Source: Bordetella genomosp. 4
Lineage (GTDB): Bacteria; Pseudomonadota; Gammaproteobacteria; Burkholderiales; Burkholderiaceae_B
Assembly: GCF_002261185.1 (NCBI RefSeq)
Contig: NZ_NEVQ01000014.1
Coordinates: 1 to 40,140 of the forward strand
Reading direction: 5' to 3'
Length of the DNA: 40,140 bases
The notes under the pieces were generated by a model, which had not been told where the DNA came from, did no database searches, and was given only the letters and a program-made list of their open reading frames with translations. Position 1 is the first letter of the stretch, and each line of letters starts with the position of its first letter. The position numbers and the translations under genes are program-made. This document shows positions 22,864 through 31,714 of the stretch, piece after piece.

Positions 22864-23679
22864 ATGGATACCAATGTATTGACCCAGTTCATGAGCGAAT
22901 TGATGAGTGGCCGCATTCGCATCGTGGACCTGACCGAAACCCTGACGCCGGAGTTTCCGACCATCGTGCTGCCGCCGGAGTTCGGCCAGGCCTGGCCATT
23001 CCGTCTGGAGGAAATTTCCCGCTATGACGAACGGGGTCCGGCTTGGTATTGGAATAATTTCTCGTGCTCCGAGCATACCGGCACTCACTTCGATGCGCCC
23101 GCGCATTGGGTGTCCGGTAAAGATCAACCCGACAATACCGTCGACACCATTCCGATCGAATCATTCATTGCGTCGGCCTGCGTCATTGATTGCTCGGAGC
23201 CCGCTCGCGACAATCCCGATTTTCTGCTGACGATAGATTATGTGCGCGAATGGGAGGCCACTCATGGCCGCATTCCCGCGCGCAGTTGGGTCTTGATGCG
23301 TACAGATTGGTCCAAACGGGCCAAACCCGTGGACTATCTGAATATGCGCGAAGACGGCGCGCACTCGCCTGGGCCCGACGCCGACGTCGTACCGTGGCTG
23401 ATACGCGAACGCGACGTGCATGGCTTTGGCACCGAGTCCGTAGGCACGGATGCCGGACAGGCCCAGCATCTGGATCCGCCCTATCCCTGCCATTACTACA
23501 TGCACGGCAATAACCGCTATGGGCTGCAGTGTCTGACGAACCTGGACCAGTTACCGGCCACCGGTGCAGTCATTTTTTCGGCACCGCTGAAAATCCGCAA
23601 AGGGTCTGGCAGCCCGTTGCGGGTATTGGCCCTTACCCCATCCGCGTCCGCGCAGGCTACGCGGGATGCCACGCATTGA
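22864..23679 (+). CDS. isatin-hydrolase-like metal-dependent hydrolase (cyclase family)
   Basis: The start at ATG 22864 is placed 8 bases after GGAG; the frame is open to 22846. The 271-residue protein has the cyclase-family metal motif HTGTHFDAPAHW at 71-82 (His71, His75, Asp77, His81), shared with kynurenine formamidase and isatin hydrolase, and a second region GTDAGQAQHLDPPYPCHYYMHG. Isatin hydrolase opens the lactam of isatin to isatinate using manganese. The oxindole-type context favours that reaction over formamidase, but sequence alone cannot separate them. The expected product, an aryl 2-oxoacid, would suit the oxidoreductase that opens the operon. Confidence 0.85.
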   Translation: MDTNVLTQFMSELMSGRIRIVDLTETLTPEFPTIVLPPEFGQAWPFRLEEISRYDERGPAWYWNNFSCSEHTGTHFDAPAHWVSGKDQPDNTVDTIPIESFIASACVIDCSEPARDNPDFLLTIDYVREWEATHGRIPARSWVLMRTDWSKRAKPVDYLNMREDGAHSPGPDADVVPWLIRERDVHGFGTESVGTDAGQAQHLDPPYPCHYYMHGNNRYGLQCLTNLDQLPATGAVIFSAPLKIRKGSGSPLRVLALTPSASAQATRDATH

Positions 23680-23725
23680 CCTGCGGCAATTCGCACGAGA
23701 CGATATACAGATCACAGGGGAATTC

Positions 23726-24457
23726 ATGGAAAACAAGAACTATGTCGCGCTGGTCACCGGCGGCAGCGCCGGGATAGGCGCCGAAATCTGCCGCAGCATG
23801 CTCGATGCGGGCTGGCGCGTCGTGTCGTTGGCGCGGCGCGATCCCGATTTCACGCACGAACGCCTGATCAGTGTGCAGGCGGATTTACTGGATGCGAACG
23901 CTACTGCAAAGGCTGCCGCGCAAATCGCCCAGGACTATCCCGTCAGCCATATTGTGCATAACGCAGGCGTCATCTGGCCTAACCTGCTGCCTGACGTCAC
24001 GCAAGAACAATTGCATGGACTGACCCAATTGCATCTGGGCGCCGCCATCAGCCTGGTACAGGCGGCCTTGCCCGGCATGCAGGAGCGCAAGTTCGGCCGT
24101 ATTGTGTTGATGTCTTCGCGCGGCGCGCTGGGGCTGCCTACGCGCACGGCATACTCCGCCACCAAGGCCGGCATGATAGGCATGGCGCGCACGTGGTCGC
24201 TGGAACTGGCGCCGCATGGCATCACAGTCAACGTCGTCGCTCCGGGCCCCATCAAAACAGATATGTTCCACGATGTCATTCCCGCCGGCAGCGAGCGCGA
24301 ACAGCAGCTCGCGCGCGGCATCCCGGTGCAACGCGTAGGCCTGCCGGATGATGTGGCCCGCGCGGTGATGTTTTTTGCTGATCCCGCCAACAGTTTCGTA
24401 ACGGGGCAAACCTTGTACGTCTGTGGCGGCGCCAGTGTGAGTTCCATCACGATCTGA
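23726..24457 (+). CDS. short-chain dehydrogenase/reductase
   Basis: ATG at 23726 follows AGGGGA at 23716-23721; an upstream in-frame extension to 23666 lacks this. The 243-residue protein has intact SDR motifs: TGGSAGIG at 11-18 for the cofactor, NAG at 79-81, and Ser130, Tyr143 and Lys147 (YSATK) for catalysis. It therefore looks active, unlike the SDR domain fused to DUF35 upstream. It could oxidise or reduce a hydroxy/keto intermediate of the pathway; the substrate cannot be read from sequence. It is the last enzyme gene before the transporter genes. Confidence 0.9.
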   Translation: MENKNYVALVTGGSAGIGAEICRSMLDAGWRVVSLARRDPDFTHERLISVQADLLDANATAKAAAQIAQDYPVSHIVHNAGVIWPNLLPDVTQEQLHGLTQLHLGAAISLVQAALPGMQERKFGRIVLMSSRGALGLPTRTAYSATKAGMIGMARTWSLELAPHGITVNVVAPGPIKTDMFHDVIPAGSEREQQLARGIPVQRVGLPDDVARAVMFFADPANSFVTGQTLYVCGGASVSSITI

Positions 24458-24548
24458 CATCGCATCGCGCTCGTACCGCAGAGCAGTTCTGTCGTCGTCT
24501 TAACCCCTCATTGCAGCATTTGTTTCTCTCCCTCTCGGAGGATTTGCC

Positions 24549-25700
24549 ATGCATTCAAAGACTGTCTCGCTGGCGGCCGCTGCCGTCCTGGCCACCTTGT
24601 GTTCCCTGCCCGCCTGGGCGCAAATGAAGGTCGGCGTTGTGACGTCCTCGACCGGCCCCACGGCGCTGGTCGGGATCCCGCAAAAGAATACGGTACCGCT
24701 GTTGCCGAAAAAGATCGGCGATATCGACGTGCAGTACATTTCCCTGGATGATGCCAGCGATCCTACCGCCTCCGTCACAGCCTTCAAGAAGCTGATTTCC
24801 GAGGAAAACGTCGACGCGATCATCGGGCCCTCCGGGTCGCCGAATGCGATGGGCGTGATTCAATTTGTCGCCGAGGCTGGCGTGCCCATGTTGGCTCCTG
24901 TCGGCACTGCCGCGGTCGTGCTGCCGATGACGGACCAGAAAAAATGGGTGTTCAAGACCACGCAGAACGATGACATCATCGCGCGCGCGCTGGTCGATCA
25001 CATGGCCAAGACGGGTATCAAGACGGTCGGCTTCATCGGCCTGAACGATCCGTATGGCGAGAACTGGTACAAGGTTTTTTCCGGACTGGCGGCGGAAAAA
25101 GGCATCAAGATCATCGCCAACGAACGCTACATGCGTACCGACAGCTCGGTCACGGGCCAATCGCTGAAACTGCTGTCGGCACGGCCGGATGCGGTCTTGA
25201 TCGCTGCTCCCGGCGCAGCGAGCGTATTGCCCGAAGCCACGCTGTTCGATCAGGGATACAAGGGCAAGTTTTATCAGACCCATGGCGCCGCGCTGCCTGA
25301 TTTTCTGAAGTTGGGTGGAAAGAAAGTCGAGGGTACGATCCTGGCGGCCAGCCTGATGCTCGTATTGCCAGAGATTCCAGACAGCAACCCGTCAAAGAAA
25401 GTCGCCAGCGACTATATCGCCGCCTATGAAAAGCTGAATGGGTCGAAACCGGCTACGTTCGGGGCGAACGTGTACGACGCCGGACTGCTGCTGGAGAAAG
25501 CCGTGCCGATCGCACAAAAAGCCGGCAAACCAGGCACTAAAGAATTCCGCAGCGCGCTGCGCGACGCGCTGGAGCAAACCAAAGAACTGGTGGGTACCCA
25601 AGGCGTCTACAACATGAGCGCAGCAGACCATAGCGGGTTCGACGACCGTGGCCGCGAGTTGATCACAGTCAAAAATGGCCAGTGGGCGCTCGTGAAGTAA
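24549..25700 (+). CDS. Liv-type ABC importer, periplasmic substrate-binding protein
   Basis: The 383-residue protein has a Sec signal (MHSKTVSLAAAAVLATL, cleavage after WAQ near 25) and the type I periplasmic binding fold of the branched-chain amino acid family (VGVVTSSTGPTALVG, DDASDPTASV, GPSGSPNAMG, LNDPYGENW). Members linked to aromatic operons often bind aromatic acids, so import of the operon's substrate, probably an indolic acid, is likely. A strong ribosome-binding site (CGGAGGA) precedes the ATG. The 91-bp gap upstream is the widest in the second half of the operon and could hold an internal promoter, though none is obvious. Confidence 0.92.
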   Translation: MHSKTVSLAAAAVLATLCSLPAWAQMKVGVVTSSTGPTALVGIPQKNTVPLLPKKIGDIDVQYISLDDASDPTASVTAFKKLISEENVDAIIGPSGSPNAMGVIQFVAEAGVPMLAPVGTAAVVLPMTDQKKWVFKTTQNDDIIARALVDHMAKTGIKTVGFIGLNDPYGENWYKVFSGLAAEKGIKIIANERYMRTDSSVTGQSLKLLSARPDAVLIAAPGAASVLPEATLFDQGYKGKFYQTHGAALPDFLKLGGKKVEGTILAASLMLVLPEIPDSNPSKKVASDYIAAYEKLNGSKPATFGANVYDAGLLLEKAVPIAQKAGKPGTKEFRSALRDALEQTKELVGTQGVYNMSAADHSGFDDRGRELITVKNGQWALVK

Positions 25701-25737
25701 TGGCTACGCAAGCGATGCGACAACGGAGAGCCTTCGC

Positions 25738-26781
25738 ATGAATGCGCAGATCGCCTTGATCCTGGGGCAGGATGGCATTACCAACGGCGCGGTCTACGCG
25801 CTGTTGGCACTGTCCATCCTGCTGGTTTTCACCGTCACCCGGGTGCTGTTCATTCCGCAGGGGGAGTTCGTCGCTTTTGGTGCGCTGACCATGGCGGCGC
25901 TGCAAGCGGGCACGCCGACACGCATGGTGTGGTTGCTCGCAGGCTTCGCGGTGGCGGAATTTCTGGCCGATGTCATCGCCGCACGCCGGCGCACAGGGAA
26001 CCTGCGCATAGGTCCCTGGATGATCATCAAGCTGATCTATCCATTCGCGCTGGCCGTCCTGCTCTATGCCTTGCCGTTGGCCTCATTACCCATGGTGCTG
26101 CGCGCGCTGCTCGCATTGGCGATTCTCGTCCCCATGGGTCCGCAGCTCTACCGTTTGTTTTTTCAACCCATCGCATCAGCATCCACCTTGGTGTTGTTGA
26201 TCGTGTCCATCGCCGTACACCTGGCCCTGGTGGGTCTGGGTTTATTGATCTTCGGCCCCGAGGGCGCGCGTACCGATCCGTTCAGTGATGTCAGTTTTCC
26301 GCTGGGACCGATCAACATCAACAGTCAGGCGATCTGGGTCGTCCTCGTGTCCTTGATCCTCATCGTGGTGCTGTATACGTTCTTTGAACGCACCATGTAT
26401 GGCAAAGCCCTGCGAGCCGCGGCATTCAACCGCCTTGGCGCGAGACTCATGGGGATTTCGCCGACGCTGGCCGGCAAGGCTACATTTTTTTTGGCCGCGT
26501 TGATCGGCACGGTCTCGGGCATCCTCATCGCTCCGATTACCACCATCTATTTCGACTCGGGTTTTCTCATCAGCCTGAAAGGCTTTGTCGGTTCGATCAT
26601 CGGCGGATTGGTGAGCTATCCGATCGCCGCCGCAGGGGCTGTGCTCGTGGGGTTGATCGAGGCTTTCTCCGCATTCTGGGCCAGTGCCTATAAAGACATC
26701 ATCGTGTTCACGCTCATCATCCCCGTACTCGTCTGGCGTTCACTGAAAAGCCATCATGTCGAAGAGGAGGACGACGAGTGA
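25738..26781 (+). CDS. Liv-type ABC importer, permease (LivH-like)
   Basis: The 347-residue membrane protein has about nine hydrophobic segments and the LivH start pattern GITNGAVYALLALSILLVFTV followed by FIPQGEFVAFGAL. It is longer than the usual ~290 residues because of an extra loop and helices around residues 75-175. The EAA-like cytoplasmic loop is FNRLGARLMGISP. It pairs with the LivM-like half of the next gene; the genes overlap by GTGA at 26778. Confidence 0.9.
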   Translation: MNAQIALILGQDGITNGAVYALLALSILLVFTVTRVLFIPQGEFVAFGALTMAALQAGTPTRMVWLLAGFAVAEFLADVIAARRRTGNLRIGPWMIIKLIYPFALAVLLYALPLASLPMVLRALLALAILVPMGPQLYRLFFQPIASASTLVLLIVSIAVHLALVGLGLLIFGPEGARTDPFSDVSFPLGPININSQAIWVVLVSLILIVVLYTFFERTMYGKALRAAAFNRLGARLMGISPTLAGKATFFLAALIGTVSGILIAPITTIYFDSGFLISLKGFVGSIIGGLVSYPIAAAGAVLVGLIEAFSAFWASAYKDIIVFTLIIPVLVWRSLKSHHVEEEDDE

Positions 26782-28574
26782 AGCCGCGCCACATTGTCCT
26801 GATTTTCCTGGCGCTCTTGTTGCTGGCGCCGCTGGTATTGCCGCCGTTCTACGTCACGCTGCTGAACTACATCGGTCTGTATGCGATGGTGTCGTTGGGC
26901 CTGGTGCTGTTGACCGGTGTGGGAGGCCTGACGAGTTTCGGACAGGCGGCGTTCATAGGGCTGGGCGCATACACCACCGCGGTGCTGACCACGCAAGCCG
27001 ACAGCTTGCCTGCATGGCTGGCTTGGATGGGGACATCGCCGTGGATCACGTTGGTCGTCGGCCTGATATTGACCTTGATTGTTGCCTGGCTGCTGGGCGC
27101 GATCACCTTGAGCCTGTCCGGGCATTTTCTGCCGTTGGGCACGATCGCGTGGGGGCTGAGCCTTTACCTCGCGTTCGGCTCTGTCGAGGGGCTGGGCGGC
27201 CATACAGGCCTGCCCGACATTCCGCCGATTTCGCTCGGCAGCCTGGTATTGAATACCGGTCCAAGCATTTACTACCTGATCTGGGCGTTCCTGATGCTGG
27301 CTGTCTGGTGCACGCGCAATTTGCTGGACTCCCGCGAGGGCCGCGCTATACGCGCCTTGAAAGGCGGACGCATCATGGCTGAGTCCATGGGGGTGAACAC
27401 CACGCGTGCACGCATGGTGATCTTTCTCATCGCCGCGTTGCAGGCCTGCGCCTCGGGCTGGTTGTATGCCCATATGCAGCGCTTTGTTAACCCCCATCCG
27501 TTCGGCCTGCAAATGGGCATCGAATACATGTTCATGACGGTGATCGGCGGTGCGGGCCACGTATGGGGCGCGATTGCCGGTGCGGGGATTTTCACTGTGC
27601 TGAAGCAATGGCTTCAGGACTGGATGCCGCGTTTGCTGGGTCAAACCGGCAATTTCGAGATCATCGTTTTTGGCTTTGGCATGGTGCTCTTGCTGCACCG
27701 TGCGCGGGGCGGCGTATGGCCTGTTTTGGCGAAACTAGTTCCGGTCAAGAAGGCTCCGTTGCAGGTCAATCGGCAAGCCGAACCCCTGCCCCGCCGCGAC
27801 ATGCCCGCACCCGGGACGGTCTTGCTGGAAGCGCGCGACGTGACGCGCAAATTTGGCGGCCTGGTCGCCAACAACGCGATGAGCCTTACCGTTCATGCCG
27901 GCGAGATCCTGGCCCTGATAGGCCCGAATGGCGCGGGGAAAAGCACCATGTTCAACCAGATCAGTGGTGTTGATACGCCGACCTCTGGGCAAGTGCTGCT
28001 GCGCGGCGAATCTGTTGCTGGAACCGGTGCCCGGCACATTGCTGGCTTGGGCCTGTCGCGCACGTTTCAACACGTCAAGCTGCTGAGCCGCATGACGGTC
28101 TTGGAGAACGTCGCGATCGGCGCCCATCTACGTGGACATCGTGGCGTAATACAAGCTGCATGGCGACTAGATCGCCAGGAAGAACAACGCCTGCTGGCCG
28201 AGGCAGCACGTCAGATCGAACGTGTGGGGCTCGGCAAGCATCTGCATGACGAGGCGGGATCGCTGGCGCTGGGACAACAACGCATTCTGGAGATCGCTCG
28301 CGCTCTCGCATCCGACCCGTGCTTGCTGCTGTTAGACGAGCCCGCCGCCGGATTGCGTTATCAGGAAAAACAGGAACTGGGCGAACTCCTGCGGCGCTTG
28401 CGTGCCGAGGGAATGGGCATACTGCTCGTGGAACACGATATGGATTTTGTCATGGGCCTCGTGGATCGCGTCGTGGTTATGGACTTCGGCCAGAAAATCG
28501 CAGAGGGCCTGCCAGCGGAGATTCAATCGCATCCCGCCGTGCTGGAGGCTTATCTCGGAGGCATAGACGACTGA
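26778..28574 (+). CDS. fused LivM-like permease and LivG-like ATPase
   Basis: This 598-residue protein begins at GTG 26778, overlapping the LivH-like stop. Residues ~1-315 form a LivM-type permease (YAMVSLGLVLLTGVGGLTSFGQAAF; loop ESMGVNTTRARM). After a linker, residues ~350-598 form a LivG-type ATPase: Walker A GPNGAGKS, signature LALGQQR, Walker B LLLLDEPAAGL. Fusion of these two subunits recurs in aromatic-linked Liv systems. With LivH- and LivF-like partners it completes an inner-membrane importer. Confidence 0.92.
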   Translation: MKPRHIVLIFLALLLLAPLVLPPFYVTLLNYIGLYAMVSLGLVLLTGVGGLTSFGQAAFIGLGAYTTAVLTTQADSLPAWLAWMGTSPWITLVVGLILTLIVAWLLGAITLSLSGHFLPLGTIAWGLSLYLAFGSVEGLGGHTGLPDIPPISLGSLVLNTGPSIYYLIWAFLMLAVWCTRNLLDSREGRAIRALKGGRIMAESMGVNTTRARMVIFLIAALQACASGWLYAHMQRFVNPHPFGLQMGIEYMFMTVIGGAGHVWGAIAGAGIFTVLKQWLQDWMPRLLGQTGNFEIIVFGFGMVLLLHRARGGVWPVLAKLVPVKKAPLQVNRQAEPLPRRDMPAPGTVLLEARDVTRKFGGLVANNAMSLTVHAGEILALIGPNGAGKSTMFNQISGVDTPTSGQVLLRGESVAGTGARHIAGLGLSRTFQHVKLLSRMTVLENVAIGAHLRGHRGVIQAAWRLDRQEEQRLLAEAARQIERVGLGKHLHDEAGSLALGQQRILEIARALASDPCLLLLDEPAAGLRYQEKQELGELLRRLRAEGMGILLVEHDMDFVMGLVDRVVVMDFGQKIAEGLPAEIQSHPAVLEAYLGGIDD

Positions 28575-29374
28575 TGCTCAACTCACACACGCCCCCGGAC
28601 AGCCCCATGAACCGCACAAGCGCAGACGCGCTCGCGCATCCATCCGCCCCGCGCGACCTCTTGCGAGTCACGAACCTGCATGTCGCCTATGACAAGATCG
28701 AAGCGATCTCTGGCATCAATCTACGTGTAGGCGAAGGGCAGATCGTCACCGTGATCGGTCCCAACGGCGCTGGCAAGACCACATTATTGGCGGCCATCAT
28801 GGGCGTGTTGCCCTCACGCGGCGAGATCGTTTTTGATGGCCACCCTCACGTGCATGCCGAGATCGAGGAAATGGTCGCGGCGGGCATGAACCTGGTTCCT
28901 GAAAAGCGCGAACTATTCGCCGAGATGAGCGTGGAAGACAACCTGATGCTGGGCGCATTTCACCGCTATCGCTCGGGCCAGCGCGACCACCATGCCAGTC
29001 TGCAAGAGGTCTACGAACTATTTCCCAGATTGCGCGAACGCCGCACACAATTGTCCGGCACACTGTCCGGCGGGGAACGGCAAATGCTGGCCGTCGGACG
29101 AGCCCTGATGGCGAAGCCCAAGCTGCTGATGCTGGACGAACCGAGCCTGGGCCTGGCACCACGCATCGTGCGTGAGGTATTCCATATCGTGGCTGAACTG
29201 CGCCGGCGCGGTGTATCCATCCTGCTGATAGAACAAAACGCCCGCGCCGCCCTGCAAGTCGCCGACTATGCCTACGTACTGGAAACCGGCGCCATCACGA
29301 TCGACGGGTCGGCCGCGGATATCGCGCGGGATAAGCGGGTGATTGATGTTTATCTTGGGTTAGGGAAACACTGA
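28574..29374 (+). CDS. Liv-type ABC importer, ATPase (LivF-like)
   Basis: The start at ATG 28574 overlaps the stop of the fused gene (TGATG); another ATG at 28607 is possible. The 266-residue protein has Walker A GPNGAGKT, signature LSGGERQ and Walker B LLMLDEPSLGL, with the LivF hallmark VPEKRELFAEMSVEDNL. It closes the 14-gene operon. Transcription from the other side (codA) converges 74 bp away. Confidence 0.92.
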   Translation: MLNSHTPPDSPMNRTSADALAHPSAPRDLLRVTNLHVAYDKIEAISGINLRVGEGQIVTVIGPNGAGKTTLLAAIMGVLPSRGEIVFDGHPHVHAEIEEMVAAGMNLVPEKRELFAEMSVEDNLMLGAFHRYRSGQRDHHASLQEVYELFPRLRERRTQLSGTLSGGERQMLAVGRALMAKPKLLMLDEPSLGLAPRIVREVFHIVAELRRRGVSILLIEQNARAALQVADYAYVLETGAITIDGSAADIARDKRVIDVYLGLGKH

Positions 29375-29414
29375 CGGGCAGGAATTTCGCGGCTGCCAGC
29401 GGTCCCGCCAGTGT
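29368..29414. terminator. imperfect hairpin between convergent operons
   Basis: ACACTGACGGG (29368-29378) pairs with CCCGCCAGTGT (29404-29414) with one mismatch and a 25-base loop, spanning the LivF stop and the gap before codA. No U-run follows, so it is only a weak terminator candidate. Confidence 0.3.
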
Positions 29415-29447
29415 CAGGTACGGCATTACCAGAAAGTGGGCCGATGC

Positions 29448-30719
29448 TTACGCGCGAAAATCCACAGTCTGCGGTCGCCCGTCCAACGACAGCGTCGCCG
29501 TTGCAGGCGGCGTGCTGGCGATCTGCTTACCCGCGCGCCAGACGTTCAGCCGTGTAGCACGCAAACGCAGCGCCTCAACCGGATTACGAGCCTGCAACAG
29601 CACCATATCCGCACGCTTGCCGACTTCTATCCCGGTTTCGTCGAGCCCAAGAATTTTGGCAGGCGCACTGGTCACCGCCTCGAAACAGGCACGCATCGCA
29701 TCCTGTCCCGTCATCTGGCCCACATGCAATCCCATGTGCGCGACCTCCAACATGTCGCCCGAACCCAGGCTATACCAAGGATCCATCACACAGTCATGGC
29801 CAAACGCCACGGTCACGCCAGCCGCCATCAACTCAGGCACGCGCGTCATCCCGCGACGCTTCGGATACGTGTCGTGACGCCCCTGAATCGTGATGTTGAT
29901 CAGCGGATTGGCGATCGCTGAGACCCCTGCCTCGCGAATCAAGGGAATCAGCTTGGACACGTAGTAGTTGTCCATCGAATGCATGGACGTGAGATGCGAT
30001 CCCGTGACCCGGCCCTGCAGGCCTAGGCGTTGAGTGTGATACGCCAGGGTCTCGATATGACGCGACATGGGATCATCGGTCTCGTCGCAATGCATGTCGA
30101 CACGCAGCCCGCGCTCGGCTGCCAATTCGCATAACAGGCGCACCGATTCCGCGCCGTCAGCCATGGTGCACTCGAAATGCGGAATACCGCCCACCACGTC
30201 CAGCCCCATATCTAAGGCGCGCTTCAGGTTGTCCATCGCCCCTGGCGAGCGCAATACCCCGTCTTGCGGGAAGGCGACCAACTGCAGATCCAGATAGGGC
30301 TTCACCCGCTCGCGCACGTGCAGTAAAGCCTCTGTCGCCAGCAAACGCGAATCACAGACATCCACGTGCGAACGAATCGCCAACAGGCCGTTGGCCACCG
30401 CCCAATCGCAATACGCCAACGCACGCTCGACCAGCGCCTCCTGGGTCAACAGGGGCTTTAATTCGCCCCACAGCGCAATGCCCTCGAGCAAGGTGCCGGA
30501 TTGATTCACGCGTGGCAAGCCGTATGACAGCGTCGAATCCATATGGAAATGCGCATCGACAAACGGCGCGCTCAGCAATTGACCCTGAGCATCGACCACC
30601 TGGCCGGCCTCGGCCTGCAGCGCGGGCCGGATCGAGACAATGCGGCCATTCTGCACACCGACATCCACACCCGCCTGGCCGTCGGCCAGGTTGCAGTTCT
30701 TGATAATGAGATCGAGCAT
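29448..30719 (-). CDS. codA: cytosine deaminase
   Basis: The 423-residue amidohydrolase is close in length to E. coli CodA. Metal and catalytic motifs are in order: DAHFHMD (His57, His59), DMHCDETDD near 212, SHLTSMH near 245, and GHDCVMDPWYSLGSGDM near 312, the last being characteristic of CodA. It converts cytosine to uracil and ammonia in the cytoplasm. It is the last gene of a minus-strand operon with a BMP/nucleoside-type importer, 34 bp after a permease gene, with AAGG before the ATG. The pairing suggests uptake and use of a pyrimidine base or nucleoside, probably for nitrogen. Confidence 0.92.
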   Translation of the reverse strand: MLDLIIKNCNLADGQAGVDVGVQNGRIVSIRPALQAEAGQVVDAQGQLLSAPFVDAHFHMDSTLSYGLPRVNQSGTLLEGIALWGELKPLLTQEALVERALAYCDWAVANGLLAIRSHVDVCDSRLLATEALLHVRERVKPYLDLQLVAFPQDGVLRSPGAMDNLKRALDMGLDVVGGIPHFECTMADGAESVRLLCELAAERGLRVDMHCDETDDPMSRHIETLAYHTQRLGLQGRVTGSHLTSMHSMDNYYVSKLIPLIREAGVSAIANPLINITIQGRHDTYPKRRGMTRVPELMAAGVTVAFGHDCVMDPWYSLGSGDMLEVAHMGLHVGQMTGQDAMRACFEAVTSAPAKILGLDETGIEVGKRADMVLLQARNPVEALRLRATRLNVWRAGKQIASTPPATATLSLDGRPQTVDFRA

Positions 30720-30753
30720 ATAAAAACCTTTTGATTGACTGTGCCGGGTGGGT

Positions 30754-31704
30754 TCAGCGCTCGCCCTTGCGATAGGGCTTCATCAGTGCTTGAGGATACC
30801 CGGCGCGACGCGCCATCACGACCAGCGCCAAAATGGACAGCACGTATGGCAACATCAAATAGACCTGATACGGCAATTCGGGCAGGCCCGGCAGACTCGT
30901 GCCGCCCTGCTGCAACCGCAATTGCAGCGCATCAAAGAACGCGAAAATCAACGCACCCAGCAAAGCCTTGCCCGGCCGCCACGACGCAAACACCACCAAG
31001 GCCACGCATACCCAGCCGCGGCCATTGACCATATTGAAAAAGAAGGCGTTAAACGCGGCCAGAGTGAGGAAACTACCCGCAACGCCCATCAGCGCCGATC
31101 CCGCTACGATAGCGCCCATGCGCAGCTTGGTCACGGATAGGCCCTGGCCTTCGGCGGCGGCGGGATTTTCGCCCACCATGCGTATCGCCAGGCCCAGCGG
31201 CGTGCGGTTCAACACCCACGCGATCAAGGGTACGGCCACCAAGGCGATCAACGTCATCACTGTCTGGCCCGCCAATACGGGACCGATCACAGGAATGTCC
31301 TTGAAGAATGTCATCTCGGCAAACGGCGTGATCGTAGGCGGGGTATTCACGCTGGGGAATGTCACGCGATAGGCGAAATAACTCAGGCTCGTCGCCAGCA
31401 AGGTCACACCCAATCCGGACACGTGTTGCGACAGCCCTAACGGCACCGTCAACACCGCATGCAATAGTCCGAACACCATGCCTGCAAGTGCGGCTGCCAG
31501 CACGCCCACATAAAGCGGCGCGCCCAGATACACCACCAGCCAACCGGTAAAGGCCCCCGCCGCCATGATGCCCTCGATGCCCAGGTTCAACACCCCGGCA
31601 CGCTCGCACAAGAGCACGCCCAGCGTGCCCAGGATCAACGGCGTGGCCAAACGCAGCACGGCGACCCAAAACGCGCTCGAACTCAACAAATCCATCCATT
31701 CCAT
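30754..31704 (-). CDS. ABC importer permease (nucleoside/BMP type, second permease)
   Basis: The start at ATG 31704 has GAGGAG just upstream; the frame is open further to 31791 but inside the previous gene. The 316-residue membrane protein has 8-10 hydrophobic segments with ATPLILGTLGVLLCERAGVLNLGIEGIM, the signature start of the BPD_transp_2 permeases paired with BMP binding proteins, and GLAIRMVGENPAAAEGQG in the coupling loop. It forms the channel with the other permease; they are 10 bp apart. Confidence 0.9.
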   Translation of the reverse strand: MEWMDLLSSSAFWVAVLRLATPLILGTLGVLLCERAGVLNLGIEGIMAAGAFTGWLVVYLGAPLYVGVLAAALAGMVFGLLHAVLTVPLGLSQHVSGLGVTLLATSLSYFAYRVTFPSVNTPPTITPFAEMTFFKDIPVIGPVLAGQTVMTLIALVAVPLIAWVLNRTPLGLAIRMVGENPAAAEGQGLSVTKLRMGAIVAGSALMGVAGSFLTLAAFNAFFFNMVNGRGWVCVALVVFASWRPGKALLGALIFAFFDALQLRLQQGGTSLPGLPELPYQVYLMLPYVLSILALVVMARRAGYPQALMKPYRKGER

Positions 31705-31714
31705 GCGCGTCTCC

